From the NCBI RefSeq assembly GCF_004001065.1, contig NZ_BIML01000033.1, positions 1 to 47,325 on the forward strand: a DNA stretch of 47,325 bases, read 5' to 3'. This DNA is from Paenibacillus xylaniclasticus (GTDB taxonomy: Bacteria; Bacillota; Bacilli; Paenibacillales; Paenibacillaceae). The notes below the pieces were generated by a model. The model worked only from the letters and a program-made list of their open reading frames with translations, had not been told where the DNA came from and ran no database searches. Shown here in pieces: positions 7,098-16,183 of the stretch. How positions within the stretch are numbered: position 1 is the first letter of the stretch; each line of letters begins with the position of its first letter. Both the position numbers and the translations under genes were made by a program.

Positions 7098-8471
7098 TTA
7101 TTTCATATAATGTTCGAGTTGACCTGCGTACCGGTATAGATTGGCTTCGTCAAATGGTCTTGCAATAAGGGAAATTCCAACCGGCATGTTGCGATCATCC
7201 TTCCCTGCAGGAATGGTGATGCTCGGAAATCCGCTGTAGCTTGCAATCCAGGAATACGTCGGGTACAGCGTTAGCGGACTTTGTGCCGTGCCGTTAATCT
7301 CGATGCTCTTCTGGCCAATTAAGCAAGCGGCAGCCGGTGAGGTCGGCAGCAGCAATACATCGCTATCGCCCAGCAATTCGTATAGAAGCCCGACCATCTC
7401 ATGGCGCATGCGCTCGTATTGAACATATTGATCGGAATTCAGATCGCCCTTCATCAAGCGATTGTAGACCTGCTCGTAAATATGGGAGCGATGCTGAGCA
7501 ACATCCTCCTTGTGCTCCATATGGGCGCCTGCCATGAGGAGAAGCTGATGAGCGGTGCGCAAATGGTCCATTTGAGGAAAATTCGTCTCCCGAATGATCG
7601 CACCTAATTCGGAGAACGCACTGACCGAGTTCCGTACCGCTTTCTCGACGGAAGCCTCCACACCTTCGATGGAGTTGGCGACAAAGGCAACCTTGCCTCC
7701 CGATAACAATTCATTCATTCGGCTTAAATAGTTTTCCGGCTTCAGCGGAGCGCTTCGCAAGTCCCGAGGGTTATACCCGGCAATAGCGTTAAGAATGAGT
7801 GCGTTATCTTGAACCGAACGTGTTATAGGACCGATCGTATCGACCGCTTCGTTCACTGGCATAGCCCCTTCGTTGCTAACGAGAGAGAACGTGGGCTTCA
7901 GTCCGACAACGCCGCACAAAGCGGATGGAATGCGGATCGAGCCGCCGGAATCTGTGCCGAGCGTTCCTGCACATAGAAAACCTGCTACTGCAGCCGCGCT
8001 TCCCGAGGAAGAACCGCCGGACACTCTTTGAGGATCATGGGGATTTAGAACCGGACCGTTATAGGACACATCTCCCATCGGTCCCATTGCGAACTGAGAG
8101 GTATTCGTTTTGACGCTGACGTTGACGCCTTGAGCCTTCAATTTGGCAATAGCGAACGCATCCTCGTCTGGAATGTAGTCCTTGTAAGCGCCGCAGCCGA
8201 AGGTTGTCCGAATTCCTTTCGTCCGAATAATGTCCTTCACACCGATGAGTGCGCCGTCCAAAGGACCGATCGCTTCCCCTGCGGCATACCTTTGCTCAGA
8301 TTGTTTGGCGAAAGCCAAAGCGGCTTCCTCATCAACCGTAACGATAGAATTCAACGATTCCCGCTTCATAAGCTCCAGCATATGCCTCGTATACTCTACC
8401 GGAGAGACGCTTTTTTGCACGAACCGTTCATGCAGCTCTGTGAGTCCAAGTTGTTCTAATGCGTTGTTCAT
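7098..8471 (-). CDS. Amidase-signature (AS) family amidase
   Basis: The 457-residue enzyme has the complete Ser-cisSer-Lys triad of the AS family: Lys79 in ALIGVKD, cis-Ser154 in the RVSGGSSSGSAAA block and nucleophile Ser178 in TDSGGSIRIP. It would hydrolyse a linear amide or ureido compound in the cytoplasm, releasing ammonia. I chose ATG 8471 because GGTGG lies nine bases before it; ATG 8480 is too close to that site. In the operon it follows hyuB by about 120 bp and precedes the EamA gene by about 50 bp. With the hydantoinase and the cysteine hydrolase it makes a chain of three C-N bond hydrolases. The specific substrate cannot be read from sequence. Confidence 0.86.
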   Translation of the reverse strand: MNNALEQLGLTELHERFVQKSVSPVEYTRHMLELMKRESLNSIVTVDEEAALAFAKQSEQRYAAGEAIGPLDGALIGVKDIIRTKGIRTTFGCGAYKDYIPDEDAFAIAKLKAQGVNVSVKTNTSQFAMGPMGDVSYNGPVLNPHDPQRVSGGSSSGSAAAVAGFLCAGTLGTDSGGSIRIPSALCGVVGLKPTFSLVSNEGAMPVNEAVDTIGPITRSVQDNALILNAIAGYNPRDLRSAPLKPENYLSRMNELLSGGKVAFVANSIEGVEASVEKAVRNSVSAFSELGAIIRETNFPQMDHLRTAHQLLLMAGAHMEHKEDVAQHRSHIYEQVYNRLMKGDLNSDQYVQYERMRHEMVGLLYELLGDSDVLLLPTSPAAACLIGQKSIEINGTAQSPLTLYPTYSWIASYSGFPSITIPAGKDDRNMPVGISLIARPFDEANLYRYAGQLEHYMK

Positions 8472-8526
8472 TTCATTCATCCACCTAACCCTGTATTGGA
8501 TTCAATGTAAGACGGAGGATAGAGAT

Positions 8527-8549
8527 GGCGCAGCCGAAATGGCCGCGCC
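8527..8549 (-). other. Intercistronic hairpin between hyuB and the amidase gene
   Basis: GGCGCAGCC and GGCCGCGCC form a GC-rich 9-bp stem with one mismatch and a GAAAT loop. There is no U-tract, so it is more likely an mRNA stabilising or processing element, or an attenuating pause, than a terminator. Confidence 0.4.
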
Positions 8550-8590
8550 ACTAAATTCCTTATGTTGAACGAAACTCTTTATATCAGGGT

Positions 8591-10384
8591 TTACGCGCTT
8601 TTACGGGATGCCCGCAACGCTTTCGTCGCTTCATAATCTACAGTCATCGTATCAGCATGAATGACAACCCCGTAGTCCGCTTCGACGTCCTCCAGCAGGC
8701 TGAAGCCGTCTAATATATCGTTCAGTACCAATTCAGGGTCCCGTTCCAGCGGATCTCCATAGCCGCCGGAGCAAGGGGACGATACTTGAATGACATCGCC
8801 GGCTTTGAAGAAATCAGCCGAAACTTTGGAAGGCATAACTTGTTCTTCAGCCGTACCAGGGTTTTTGACCAGGTTAGCAGGAAGTCCGTCGTGTCCCCCG
8901 AACAAGCCAGGAGGCGAGTCGAAGTGGCGGTCGCCTTCGCAGCCTAGGATGCCGTCATCCAAGAACCGCGTTTCGCGAATGACGCCGATACCGCCGCGCC
9001 ATTTGCCCGGAGCTGCTTTCTCAGGCCGGATTTCATAGCGTTCAACAAGCAGAGGCAGATGCCACTCTGTTTCCTCGATTGGAACGTTGCGAGTGTTGGC
9101 GATGATACAGTCGATCGTATCGATGCCATCCTTCTCGTGTCTGCCGCCGTAGCTTCCTTCCGTTACTTCGCCATAAACCCAATATTCGCCGGCTTCTTTG
9201 TTAAAGCCGCTGTATACGATATAGTGAATATTCGCCGAGCTGCCTGCAGCTACACGCTCTGGCATTACAGGAGCAAGAGCCCTAATGATGCAATCCGCCA
9301 TACGGTTAACTTGATTGAACCGTGCCGAGGACGCCCTCGGGAAGTTCGGGTTGAAGATACAACCTTTCGGCGCAATGACGTTCACCGGACGCTCCAAGCC
9401 TTCGTTCTGTGGAATATATTCCGTATGAAGTGCGTCGTCCAAGAACAAATCGTGAATAACCGTGTTGATTGCTGGCCGCGTGCTGCCCTCGAACGGTACG
9501 TTGAAGGCCGTCATAACCTCGTCGGCGGAACCAGACAGGTCAACCGTCAGCGAATCTCCGTGAATCGTCACGGTCGTCGATACTTTAAGACGTTTGCCAA
9601 GGTTCACGCCGTCATCGTCCAGATAGCTTTCTGCATGGTATACGCCGTCCGGAATTTTCGCAATTTCCTTGCGCAGCATACGCTCGGAGTAATCGAGCCA
9701 TTCTTCGGAAGCCGAGAATACCGTCTCGAGTCCGTACTTCTCAACCAGCTCCAGGAACCGTTTCTTGCCGTGCTCCGCTGCTGCAATCAAAGCGTGAATA
9801 TCGTTATCGTTCATCGACGGCGTACGCACGTTGTCCAGAATCATCGTCCACAGCTGCTCATTCAGCTTGCCTTTTTCATACAGCTTCAGAGCATTGTAGA
9901 TTCTCGCCTCAGCGTAAATATCGCGGGCATCGATGGCAACGCCGGCACCGGCGTTACCTACGTCTACCAGGTGCGCATTAATAGCGGAATAGCCAATGTG
10001 CTTGCCTTGGTAGAAGATCGGAATCGAGATTTGCACGTCTGGCGTATGAGAAGCGCCGTAATATGGATGGTTATGGATAATGACGTCGCCATCATGAATG
10101 TTTCCTTCTAGGCGGTGCAAAATGCCTTTAATGTAACCGCCGACCGAACCGGCGTGCATCGGCGAGTTTTCGCTCTCGCAAATTTGTCTGCACGCTACGT
10201 CACAAATACCTGCGCCCAAATCCTCGGATTCACGGATGATACTGGAATAAGACATGCGATACAGGACGATACCCATCTCTTGAGCAATCATTTTGAAAGC
10301 TCCACCCAACACCTGCAGCGTTACCGGATCTACCGGAACACGTTTAATATCAGTACCTTTTATATAACGAATCGCTTCACTCAT
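8591..10384 (-). CDS. hyuB: Hydantoinase B / oxoprolinase family subunit
   Basis: The 597-residue protein matches the HyuB family along its length: VDPVTLQVLGGAFKMIAQEM at the start, the conserved GD(V)IIHNHPYYGASHTPDVQI region, DLSGSADEVMTAFNVP, and the C-terminal WRGGIGVIRE and SPCSGGYGDPLERDP motifs. HyuB binds HyuA and provides the metal-dependent hydrolytic half of an ATP-dependent ring-opening enzyme acting on hydantoins, 5-oxoproline or lactams such as caprolactam. It starts 18 bp after hyuA, with GGAAGGGGAG before ATG 10384, so the subunits are made together. No frameshift or missing segment was seen. The family covers several substrates, so N-methylhydantoin is suggested only by the downstream carbamoylsarcosine-amidase-like gene. 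Confidence 0.9.
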   Translation of the reverse strand: MSEAIRYIKGTDIKRVPVDPVTLQVLGGAFKMIAQEMGIVLYRMSYSSIIRESEDLGAGICDVACRQICESENSPMHAGSVGGYIKGILHRLEGNIHDGDVIIHNHPYYGASHTPDVQISIPIFYQGKHIGYSAINAHLVDVGNAGAGVAIDARDIYAEARIYNALKLYEKGKLNEQLWTMILDNVRTPSMNDNDIHALIAAAEHGKKRFLELVEKYGLETVFSASEEWLDYSERMLRKEIAKIPDGVYHAESYLDDDGVNLGKRLKVSTTVTIHGDSLTVDLSGSADEVMTAFNVPFEGSTRPAINTVIHDLFLDDALHTEYIPQNEGLERPVNVIAPKGCIFNPNFPRASSARFNQVNRMADCIIRALAPVMPERVAAGSSANIHYIVYSGFNKEAGEYWVYGEVTEGSYGGRHEKDGIDTIDCIIANTRNVPIEETEWHLPLLVERYEIRPEKAAPGKWRGGIGVIRETRFLDDGILGCEGDRHFDSPPGLFGGHDGLPANLVKNPGTAEEQVMPSKVSADFFKAGDVIQVSSPCSGGYGDPLERDPELVLNDILDGFSLLEDVEADYGVVIHADTMTVDYEATKALRASRKSA

Positions 10385-10401
10385 GCCAAAGCTCCCCTTC
10401 C

Positions 10402-12471
10402 TTATTGAATATCGATTAGAATAATGCCATATTCATTAACGGTCGCCGTGCAGTTTGGCTCGATAAGGACAGTCGTGTCCATTTGATCGATGACAGCCGG
10501 TCCGACAATGACATTGCCATCTCTGAGCTTATAACGGTCATACACTTTGGACTCGTACGTGCCGATTTCGCCATTGACTTTGAAAATGATATCTCTCGAG
10601 TACTTGTAAGCTGCCGATGGATCTTCCTTAGACGCTGGAACCTTCGCAATTTCGAGCTCTGGCATTTTGCCAACGCCTTCGACACGAATGTTGACGATTT
10701 CGATCGCCGTTTCTTTGTAGTCCTTACCAAAGAACTCCAAGTGAGTGCGGTGGAAATCTTCTTTAATTTTCTCGAACGCTTCTGGCGTCAATTTGCCGTT
10801 CGGAACGGTTACGCGAAGCTCGTAGCCTTGTCCAAGATAACGGCATTCCGCAACGCGCTGGAGGGAAATGTCCGCTTCTGGCACTCTGTCCTCTTTCAGT
10901 CGGCTCAACGCTTCTTGCTCTAATGCTGTGAAGTCTTTGTCCAGCTTGTCCAGATCTGGCTTCGTCGACAGCTGCATCTCCGTTTTGGAGAAGTCGTATA
11001 GCAGGTTCGTTGCTACAAGACCGACCGCGCAGAGGGCGCCAGGGCTTGTCGGAACGATTACTGTTTTCATGCCCAATTCCCTTGCTACAGCGCAGGCGTG
11101 CAGTGAACCGGCGCCGCCGCAGGCGAACAATGCGAAGTCACGCGGGTCAAGACCGATGCGGATACTTTCTTTCTCGATGGCCTGAATCATGTTGTTGTTC
11201 ATAATTTCGATGATACCGAGCGAGCACTCCTCAACGGTGCGGCCCAGCTTGTCAGCCAAATTCTTCTGAATCACATCGCGGGAGTATTCCGGCTTGATCG
11301 TCATCCGGCCGCCGAGCAATTCTGTACCAAGACGTCCGAGCAAGATATTCGCGTCGGTAACCGTTGGCTCCGTACCGCCGCGGTCGTAGCATGCTGGACC
11401 AGGAACAGCTCCGGCGCTTCGAGGTCCGACTCGGAAAAATCCGCCTTCGTCAATGTAAGCGACCGAGCCGCCGCCCGCACCGATCGTACCGATATCGATC
11501 ATCGGAATCATGGCAGAATAGCCGCCGACCTGCGTATCAAGCAAATGCTTCATGCCCGGCTTCAAATTCGGAATAACCGCAATATCCGCCGAGGTGCCGC
11601 CGATATCCAGGGAAATGACGTTCTTGATTTCCGTCAGTTTGGATGCCCAGATCGCACCTTGCACGCCTGCTGCAGGACCCGACATGAGCAGATGCACCGG
11701 TTTTTCGGCTGCAGCGGAAGCTGTCGCAACGCCACCGCCGGACTGCATGAGATGAAGGTTAGCGTTAACATAGCCAGCGCTGACCAGCATGCTTTCCAGG
11801 TTCTTGATGTAGCTCGCCGTTTTCGGTCCGACATACGAGTTGAGCGATGTTGTCGTGAAGGACTCGTATTCGCGGAACTGAGGGCTTACCTCGGAACGAA
11901 GCGAGACATAAGCTTCAGGGAATTCCTCTTCAATAATTTTCAATACCTCTTGCTCATGCGTCGGATTCAAGAAGGAGAACAGGAAGCATACGGAGATCGC
12001 TTCAACGCCATCCTCTTTCATTTTCCGGATCGCTGCCCGAGCCTTTTCTTTGTCCAGCGGCTTGAGAACCTCACCGTTAGGTGCAGTCACCCGCTCCGAG
12101 ACAACGTGACGGTCCCTTCTTTGAACAACCGGATTCGTTTGCCATGGAATATCCTGCATAATACTAAAGTTGTATGGTCGCTTGTGGCGGGCGATATGAA
12201 GAATATCGCGGAAGCCCTCGGTGGTCAGCATGCCGACCCTCGCGCCTTTGCCTTCCAGTACCATGTTCGTAGCAATCGTCGTCCCGTGGAAAACCTCCAT
12301 AATTTCTTCGCGTTTCGCTCCGACGATGCTGCACAGCTGATTAATGCCTTCCATTACCCCGATGGATGGATCGTGCGGGGTGGTAGAAGTTTTATATACT
12401 TCAAACGTTTCGCCGTCTACGTAAATCAAGTCTGTAAAAGTACCTCCGACGTCTACACCGATGCGTTTCAT
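10402..12471 (-). CDS. hyuA: Hydantoinase A / oxoprolinase family ATP-binding subunit
   Basis: The 689-residue protein opens with RIGVDVGGTFTDLIYVD, the phosphate-1 loop of the ASKHA ATPase fold. It has a second phosphate loop, SLDIGGTSADIAVI (about residue 290), and an adenosine-type motif CGGAGSLHACAVARELG (about residue 450). Length and motif order are normal for HyuA, which activates the cyclic amide by phosphorylation while HyuB hydrolyses it. GAGGAGCG lies about 10 bp before ATG 12471. It is separated from the upstream permease gene by 167 bp that contain a perfect 14-bp palindrome, the largest gap inside the operon. An internal promoter or processing site is therefore possible. Confidence 0.92.
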   Translation of the reverse strand: MKRIGVDVGGTFTDLIYVDGETFEVYKTSTTPHDPSIGVMEGINQLCSIVGAKREEIMEVFHGTTIATNMVLEGKGARVGMLTTEGFRDILHIARHKRPYNFSIMQDIPWQTNPVVQRRDRHVVSERVTAPNGEVLKPLDKEKARAAIRKMKEDGVEAISVCFLFSFLNPTHEQEVLKIIEEEFPEAYVSLRSEVSPQFREYESFTTTSLNSYVGPKTASYIKNLESMLVSAGYVNANLHLMQSGGGVATASAAAEKPVHLLMSGPAAGVQGAIWASKLTEIKNVISLDIGGTSADIAVIPNLKPGMKHLLDTQVGGYSAMIPMIDIGTIGAGGGSVAYIDEGGFFRVGPRSAGAVPGPACYDRGGTEPTVTDANILLGRLGTELLGGRMTIKPEYSRDVIQKNLADKLGRTVEECSLGIIEIMNNNMIQAIEKESIRIGLDPRDFALFACGGAGSLHACAVARELGMKTVIVPTSPGALCAVGLVATNLLYDFSKTEMQLSTKPDLDKLDKDFTALEQEALSRLKEDRVPEADISLQRVAECRYLGQGYELRVTVPNGKLTPEAFEKIKEDFHRTHLEFFGKDYKETAIEIVNIRVEGVGKMPELEIAKVPASKEDPSAAYKYSRDIIFKVNGEIGTYESKVYDRYKLRDGNVIVGPAVIDQMDTTVLIEPNCTATVNEYGIILIDIQ

Positions 12472-12554
12472 GGTTAGTTCGCTCCTCGTCTTTAAAGTTT
12501 TAAATATTCTGCCGGACTAGCTGGACTCTATCGACAAGCTTGATTCAATAGATG

Positions 12555-12568
12555 TCAGAATATTCTGA
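12555..12568. promoter_or_regulatory. Perfect 14-bp palindrome upstream of hyuA
   Basis: TCAGAATATTCTGA is exactly self-complementary. It lies in the 167-bp gap between the permease gene and hyuA, with another AATATTCTG half-like sequence about 50 bp nearer hyuA (about 12512-12520). It could be an operator for an internal promoter. No matching site was noticed elsewhere in the operon. Confidence 0.35.
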
Positions 12569-12638
12569 ATACTGTTGCGAAGTTTTAGTCTGCAAGCCTT
12601 AACTGCTGCCATTGGCCTGCAAGCTATCTTCTACATTG

Positions 12639-13706
12639 CTATGCACTCTCCGATGTACTTGTCTGAGATGCGCCAGGCTGTACAACCGCTAACTTCTTCT
12701 TCTTCAGCTGCTTTTCTTGCAGCCGTTTTACGAGCACGGATGACATAACCGACAGTACAAGCGCCAATCCATAAAATATATCTTGAATGAAGGTGGAGAT
12801 GCCCATAAGTGATAAGCCGGTTGTACCGGTAACCAGGAAGTATACCGCAATGATACAACCAATCGGGTTAAAGCGTCCCGGCTTAATGCAAGTTGATCCA
12901 AGGAATACAGCTGCGAATGCTAGCATGAGGAAGCTCAAGCCTGACGATGGATCGGCACTGCCGAGCGTTCCCGCGTACAGTACACCGCCGATTGCGGATA
13001 CGAAGCCGGATGCGGTAAAGCATCCCCAACGAATACGATCCACTTTAATGCCGCTTAGACGTGCTACATTGTTTCCTCGGCCAACCATCAGAATTTTTTT
13101 GCCGATCGCGGTAAATTCCAGGATGTAGAATAGAATTCCGCATAAGATCAGCGCATAGAAGAATACGTAAGAAATATCGAATATACGGCCGATGATAACA
13201 GCTTTCTGCAGTGATGAATCGATTCCCGTAATCGTTCTCGAACCGGATATCCATAACGTAATGCCGTTTAATAACGTCGATACACCCATTGTGACGATGA
13301 ACGGGTTAATATTTAGCTTAGAGACGATCGCTCCGTTAATGAAGCCGATCAATGTACCGATCAAGATAGCCAGTACGACCGACACTCCGATTGGAAGTCC
13401 CAATTTCACATTGGCTGTCGCTACAATCATGCTCGATAATACAAGGATGGAAGCAGCGGACATGTCGTAATCCCCAGCGACGAGTGGAATCATAATGGCC
13501 AAAGCCAACACGACCAACACCGCTTTAGAGCTAAACATCATCGAGAAATTTCCCCACGTCGGGAAAATATCCGGAATTATCAATGAATACAGAATGATAA
13601 TTCCAATCCAGACAAAGATAATCGCGTTTTTCTGAAATATGCTAGCCAATGAAAATCGCTTTTTCGCCTCAAGCTCTCCGACCGCAACCGATGCATGATT
13701 TTTCAT
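12639..13706 (-). CDS. ABC transporter permease, sugar/ribose (RbsC) type
   Basis: The 355-residue integral membrane protein has about nine to ten hydrophobic segments of the BPD_transp_2 type. It includes the family's VPLVAGDYDMSAASILVLSSM and GTLIGFINGAIVSKLNINPFIVTMG blocks. It forms the channel of a CUT2-like importer with the ATPase and binding protein encoded upstream in the same operon. I chose ATG 13706, which follows AAAGGAACGAG; an upstream ATG at 13742 lacks a ribosome-binding site. The flavoenzyme gene is inserted between the binding-protein gene and this one. CUT2 importers also carry non-sugar substrates such as autoinducer-2 and nucleosides, so a hydantoin-like substrate is plausible here. 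Confidence 0.87.
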   Translation of the reverse strand: MKNHASVAVGELEAKKRFSLASIFQKNAIIFVWIGIIILYSLIIPDIFPTWGNFSMMFSSKAVLVVLALAIMIPLVAGDYDMSAASILVLSSMIVATANVKLGLPIGVSVVLAILIGTLIGFINGAIVSKLNINPFIVTMGVSTLLNGITLWISGSRTITGIDSSLQKAVIIGRIFDISYVFFYALILCGILFYILEFTAIGKKILMVGRGNNVARLSGIKVDRIRWGCFTASGFVSAIGGVLYAGTLGSADPSSGLSFLMLAFAAVFLGSTCIKPGRFNPIGCIIAVYFLVTGTTGLSLMGISTFIQDIFYGLALVLSVMSSVLVKRLQEKQLKKKKLAVVQPGASQTSTSESA

Positions 13707-13766
13707 GGTTCTCGTTCCTTTACACTTTAATAGAAGAAACATGACCGCAAGAGGTATTCATTACTA

Positions 13767-14915
13767 TTACGGATTGGCTGCTTTCACCGGAAACCAATTC
13801 GGCGTACCCATAATTTCGCTCCACAGCTCTTCCGGAATCACGAGTTCTTCTTTCAAACTAGGGTCCAATCTCGTCATGAGCGAGCCTTCATTCCCCGAAC
13901 GCACTTTGTCTATCCAATCGGGTTCAATAATCAGCTCTCTGCCTATCGCTACCAGATCAATCCCCGTATTGTATGCGTCTAATGCATCATCAGGAGTAAA
14001 GATCGATCCGACACCGATTACAGGAATTCGGTCCCCAGTCTGTTTCTTAATAATTTCCAGCCTTGACCGCTCCGAGTATCCTTTCGCTCCCCGCTTCGGA
14101 TTCGACCAGAAGTCGCCTAATGAGACGTGCAAATAATCAAGGCCAGTGTTTGCAAGCTCATCGACAAGAAGCAGCGTCTCGTCCATTGTAATGCCAGGCG
14201 TCTCCGGCTCTTCTGGCGAGAACCGATAGCCTAAGACAAACGGTTTGGTAGCGTACTTCTCTCTGACACGAGTGATTTCTTCTACGACCGCCAGCGGAAA
14301 GTTCATCCTATTGCGAATGCTTCCCCCCCAATCGTCTGTACGACGATTGGAGTGAGGGGAGAAGAACTGTTGAAGCAAATAGCCGTTGGCACCATGCAGC
14401 TCGACGCCGTCGAATCCGGCTTCAATGGCCCGGCGTACGGATTCACCGAAAGCCTTCACCATCGCTTCAATTTCTTCAGCACTCATTTCTCTTGGGACGG
14501 GCAGCTGTACCCGGTCCGGCCGGGCGTAAGCGACCGGGCTAGGCCCGATCACATCACCATCTGGAACCATAGCCGGGTCACATCTCCGGCCTCCATGATT
14601 AAGCTGAAGAATCGCTTTCGTTCCATTCTGCTTAATAGCGGCAGCTACTTTCGCTAGCGAAGGAATAACCTCGTCCGAAGCGGCGGATGGCTCGCCGGCA
14701 AAGCCTTTACCATTAGGTGTAATGTAAGCGCAGGCCGTAATAATCATTCCAAGCCCTTGCGAGCGTCTTGTGTAATATTGAAGCTCGGCTTCGGATGAAG
14801 TACCGTCCTCTAATGAGGAGAAGTGGGTCATAGGTGCCATTACTAAGCGATTGTCCACTTCTAACCCGCATTTGAATTTATGACTTTGAAATAATGGCTC
14901 GTATTTGCCGTTCAT
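13767..14915 (-). CDS. Old-yellow-enzyme family FMN reductase
   Basis: The 382-residue TIM-barrel flavoprotein shows the OYE signatures: RLVMAPMTHF near the N-terminus, QLNHGGRRCDP, FDGVELHGANGYLLQQFFSP with the substrate-binding His/Asn pair, then RTDDWGGSIRNR and GVGSIFTPDDALDAYNTGIDLVAIGR for FMN phosphate binding. It would reduce an activated C=C bond, such as an unsaturated imide, lactam or enone, using NAD(P)H and FMN in the cytoplasm. ATG 14915 follows GGAAGGTGAGG; an ATG 21 bp upstream lacks this spacing. It lies between binding-protein and permease genes of the same importer, which ties it to the imported compound. No C-terminal Fe-S/FAD extension is present. Confidence 0.88.
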   Translation of the reverse strand: MNGKYEPLFQSHKFKCGLEVDNRLVMAPMTHFSSLEDGTSSEAELQYYTRRSQGLGMIITACAYITPNGKGFAGEPSAASDEVIPSLAKVAAAIKQNGTKAILQLNHGGRRCDPAMVPDGDVIGPSPVAYARPDRVQLPVPREMSAEEIEAMVKAFGESVRRAIEAGFDGVELHGANGYLLQQFFSPHSNRRTDDWGGSIRNRMNFPLAVVEEITRVREKYATKPFVLGYRFSPEEPETPGITMDETLLLVDELANTGLDYLHVSLGDFWSNPKRGAKGYSERSRLEIIKKQTGDRIPVIGVGSIFTPDDALDAYNTGIDLVAIGRELIIEPDWIDKVRSGNEGSLMTRLDPSLKEELVIPEELWSEIMGTPNWFPVKAANP

Positions 14916-14960
14916 GCGTGCCTCACCTTCCATCATTCATCTTCGTACGATTGACGATCC

Positions 14961-16148
14961 TTATTTATCAAGCTGCCACAGCTCGCGATAGCCTTTGATG
15001 TAATTGTCGCCGTAGCCTTGCGTCGAAACAGCAGGAACACCTGCATCCTCTACGTTGTCCTTCGTCCAAATGTAGAATTGGAATGCCTCGTCGGAAGGAA
15101 CTTCAAGACCAGCGAGTACACGCATTTCGTAATCGAGGTAACCGTAAGACAGCCACTCCAGGCTTTCGCCTACAACCATCTCTACCGAGCCATCGCGAAC
15201 CATATCCAGTACAAATGGCGTTCCGTTGAAGCCGACTGTTTTGACCTTACCGGTGTTACCGCTAATTTGAATCGCAGGAACGACGTATTGCAGCATGCTG
15301 TCGTAAATTGCAATGACATAATCGATGTTACGATCGGCAAGAAGGGCGTTCTGTACTTCCGATTGCATTTTCGTACCCCAGTCGCTAATCGGCACGTCCA
15401 AATATTTCACTTTCGCGTTAGGAGCATACGTAGCGAATTCCTTCTCCATCGCTTCGACCATCGTCAGCGAGCAGCTCAGATCACTTTCTTTGACCACGAG
15501 TACATTAACGTCCTGACCGCCTTTGAGAATCGTCCAATCCGCCAGCAAATTCGCTGCCATTGCAAAATCTTGCGGTGCGGAATGATCGACAGAATCAAGC
15601 GTTTCGCCAAGTGCCGTTACGTGCGTAGTAATGGTCGCAATTCCAGCTTTTTGCGCTTCTGCGATTTGAGCCGTCAGGCTCTTAGGATCGACACCCGATA
15701 GATCGATCAGATCGTAACCGGAGTTGATCGCATGCTCAATGCCTTGCACATATTCTACTGATTTACCTTGGTTCTCCCACGTGAACACTTCAAAGCCAAT
15801 CTCACTAGCAATTTCGCCTTGCGTTTTGCTAAGCGTCTGCGCATACGGGATTGCGCTGTTCGTTGGGATCGATAAAATCTTCTTGCCTTTCATTAACTCT
15901 TTGGCATCGAATGACTCTGCTTCGAATACGAATTCAGGCTTTTCAGACAATTTAGCCATACGCTCTTCGATAACAGATACATCAGCCGACGCGCTCTCTG
16001 CTGCTCCGGACTCCGTTGATGTGGACTCGGAAGCCGCAGACCCTGTTGCTGCGGTCTCAGTCGTTGCTTTCGTATCCTTGCTTTCCGATGAACACGCCGA
16101 TAGAACCAACATTGCCGCAACGCTTAAGAAAACCAGTTTTCTCCACAT
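14961..16148 (-). CDS. ABC transporter substrate-binding lipoprotein, sugar (Peripla_BP_4) type
   Basis: The 395-residue exported protein begins MWRKLVFLSVAAMLVLSACS with a clear lipobox (LSAC, Cys19). A Ser/Thr/Ala/Glu-rich linker runs to about residue 60, then comes a two-lobed periplasmic-binding fold (GKKILSIPTNSAIPYAQTL..., GYDLIDLSGVDPKSLTAQIAEAQKAGI, VKTVGFNGTPFVLDMVRDG). It captures the substrate outside the membrane for the RbsC-like permease. GAGGAG lies 8 bp before ATG 16148 and the ATPase gene ends 36 bp upstream. The fold is that of CUT2 binding proteins. The ligand is unknown and probably not a simple sugar, given the hydrolases in the operon. Confidence 0.88.
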   Translation of the reverse strand: MWRKLVFLSVAAMLVLSACSSESKDTKATTETAATGSAASESTSTESGAAESASADVSVIEERMAKLSEKPEFVFEAESFDAKELMKGKKILSIPTNSAIPYAQTLSKTQGEIASEIGFEVFTWENQGKSVEYVQGIEHAINSGYDLIDLSGVDPKSLTAQIAEAQKAGIATITTHVTALGETLDSVDHSAPQDFAMAANLLADWTILKGGQDVNVLVVKESDLSCSLTMVEAMEKEFATYAPNAKVKYLDVPISDWGTKMQSEVQNALLADRNIDYVIAIYDSMLQYVVPAIQISGNTGKVKTVGFNGTPFVLDMVRDGSVEMVVGESLEWLSYGYLDYEMRVLAGLEVPSDEAFQFYIWTKDNVEDAGVPAVSTQGYGDNYIKGYRELWQLDK

Positions 16149-16183
16149 CCTAAGATCTCCTCGCTTTTTATATATAATTTTTG

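Noticed and set aside
8790-9038. Plus-strand open frame inside hyuB
   Set aside because: Shadow frame. Pro/Ser-rich low-complexity translation and no start signals.
9059-10111. 350-codon open frame on the plus strand opposite hyuB
   Set aside because: It is a reading-frame shadow of hyuB. It is rich in Arg, His and Cys, lacks domains and has no ribosome-binding site.
11545-12477. 310-codon open frame on the plus strand opposite hyuA
   Set aside because: Shadow of a strongly supported gene; no family pattern and biased composition.
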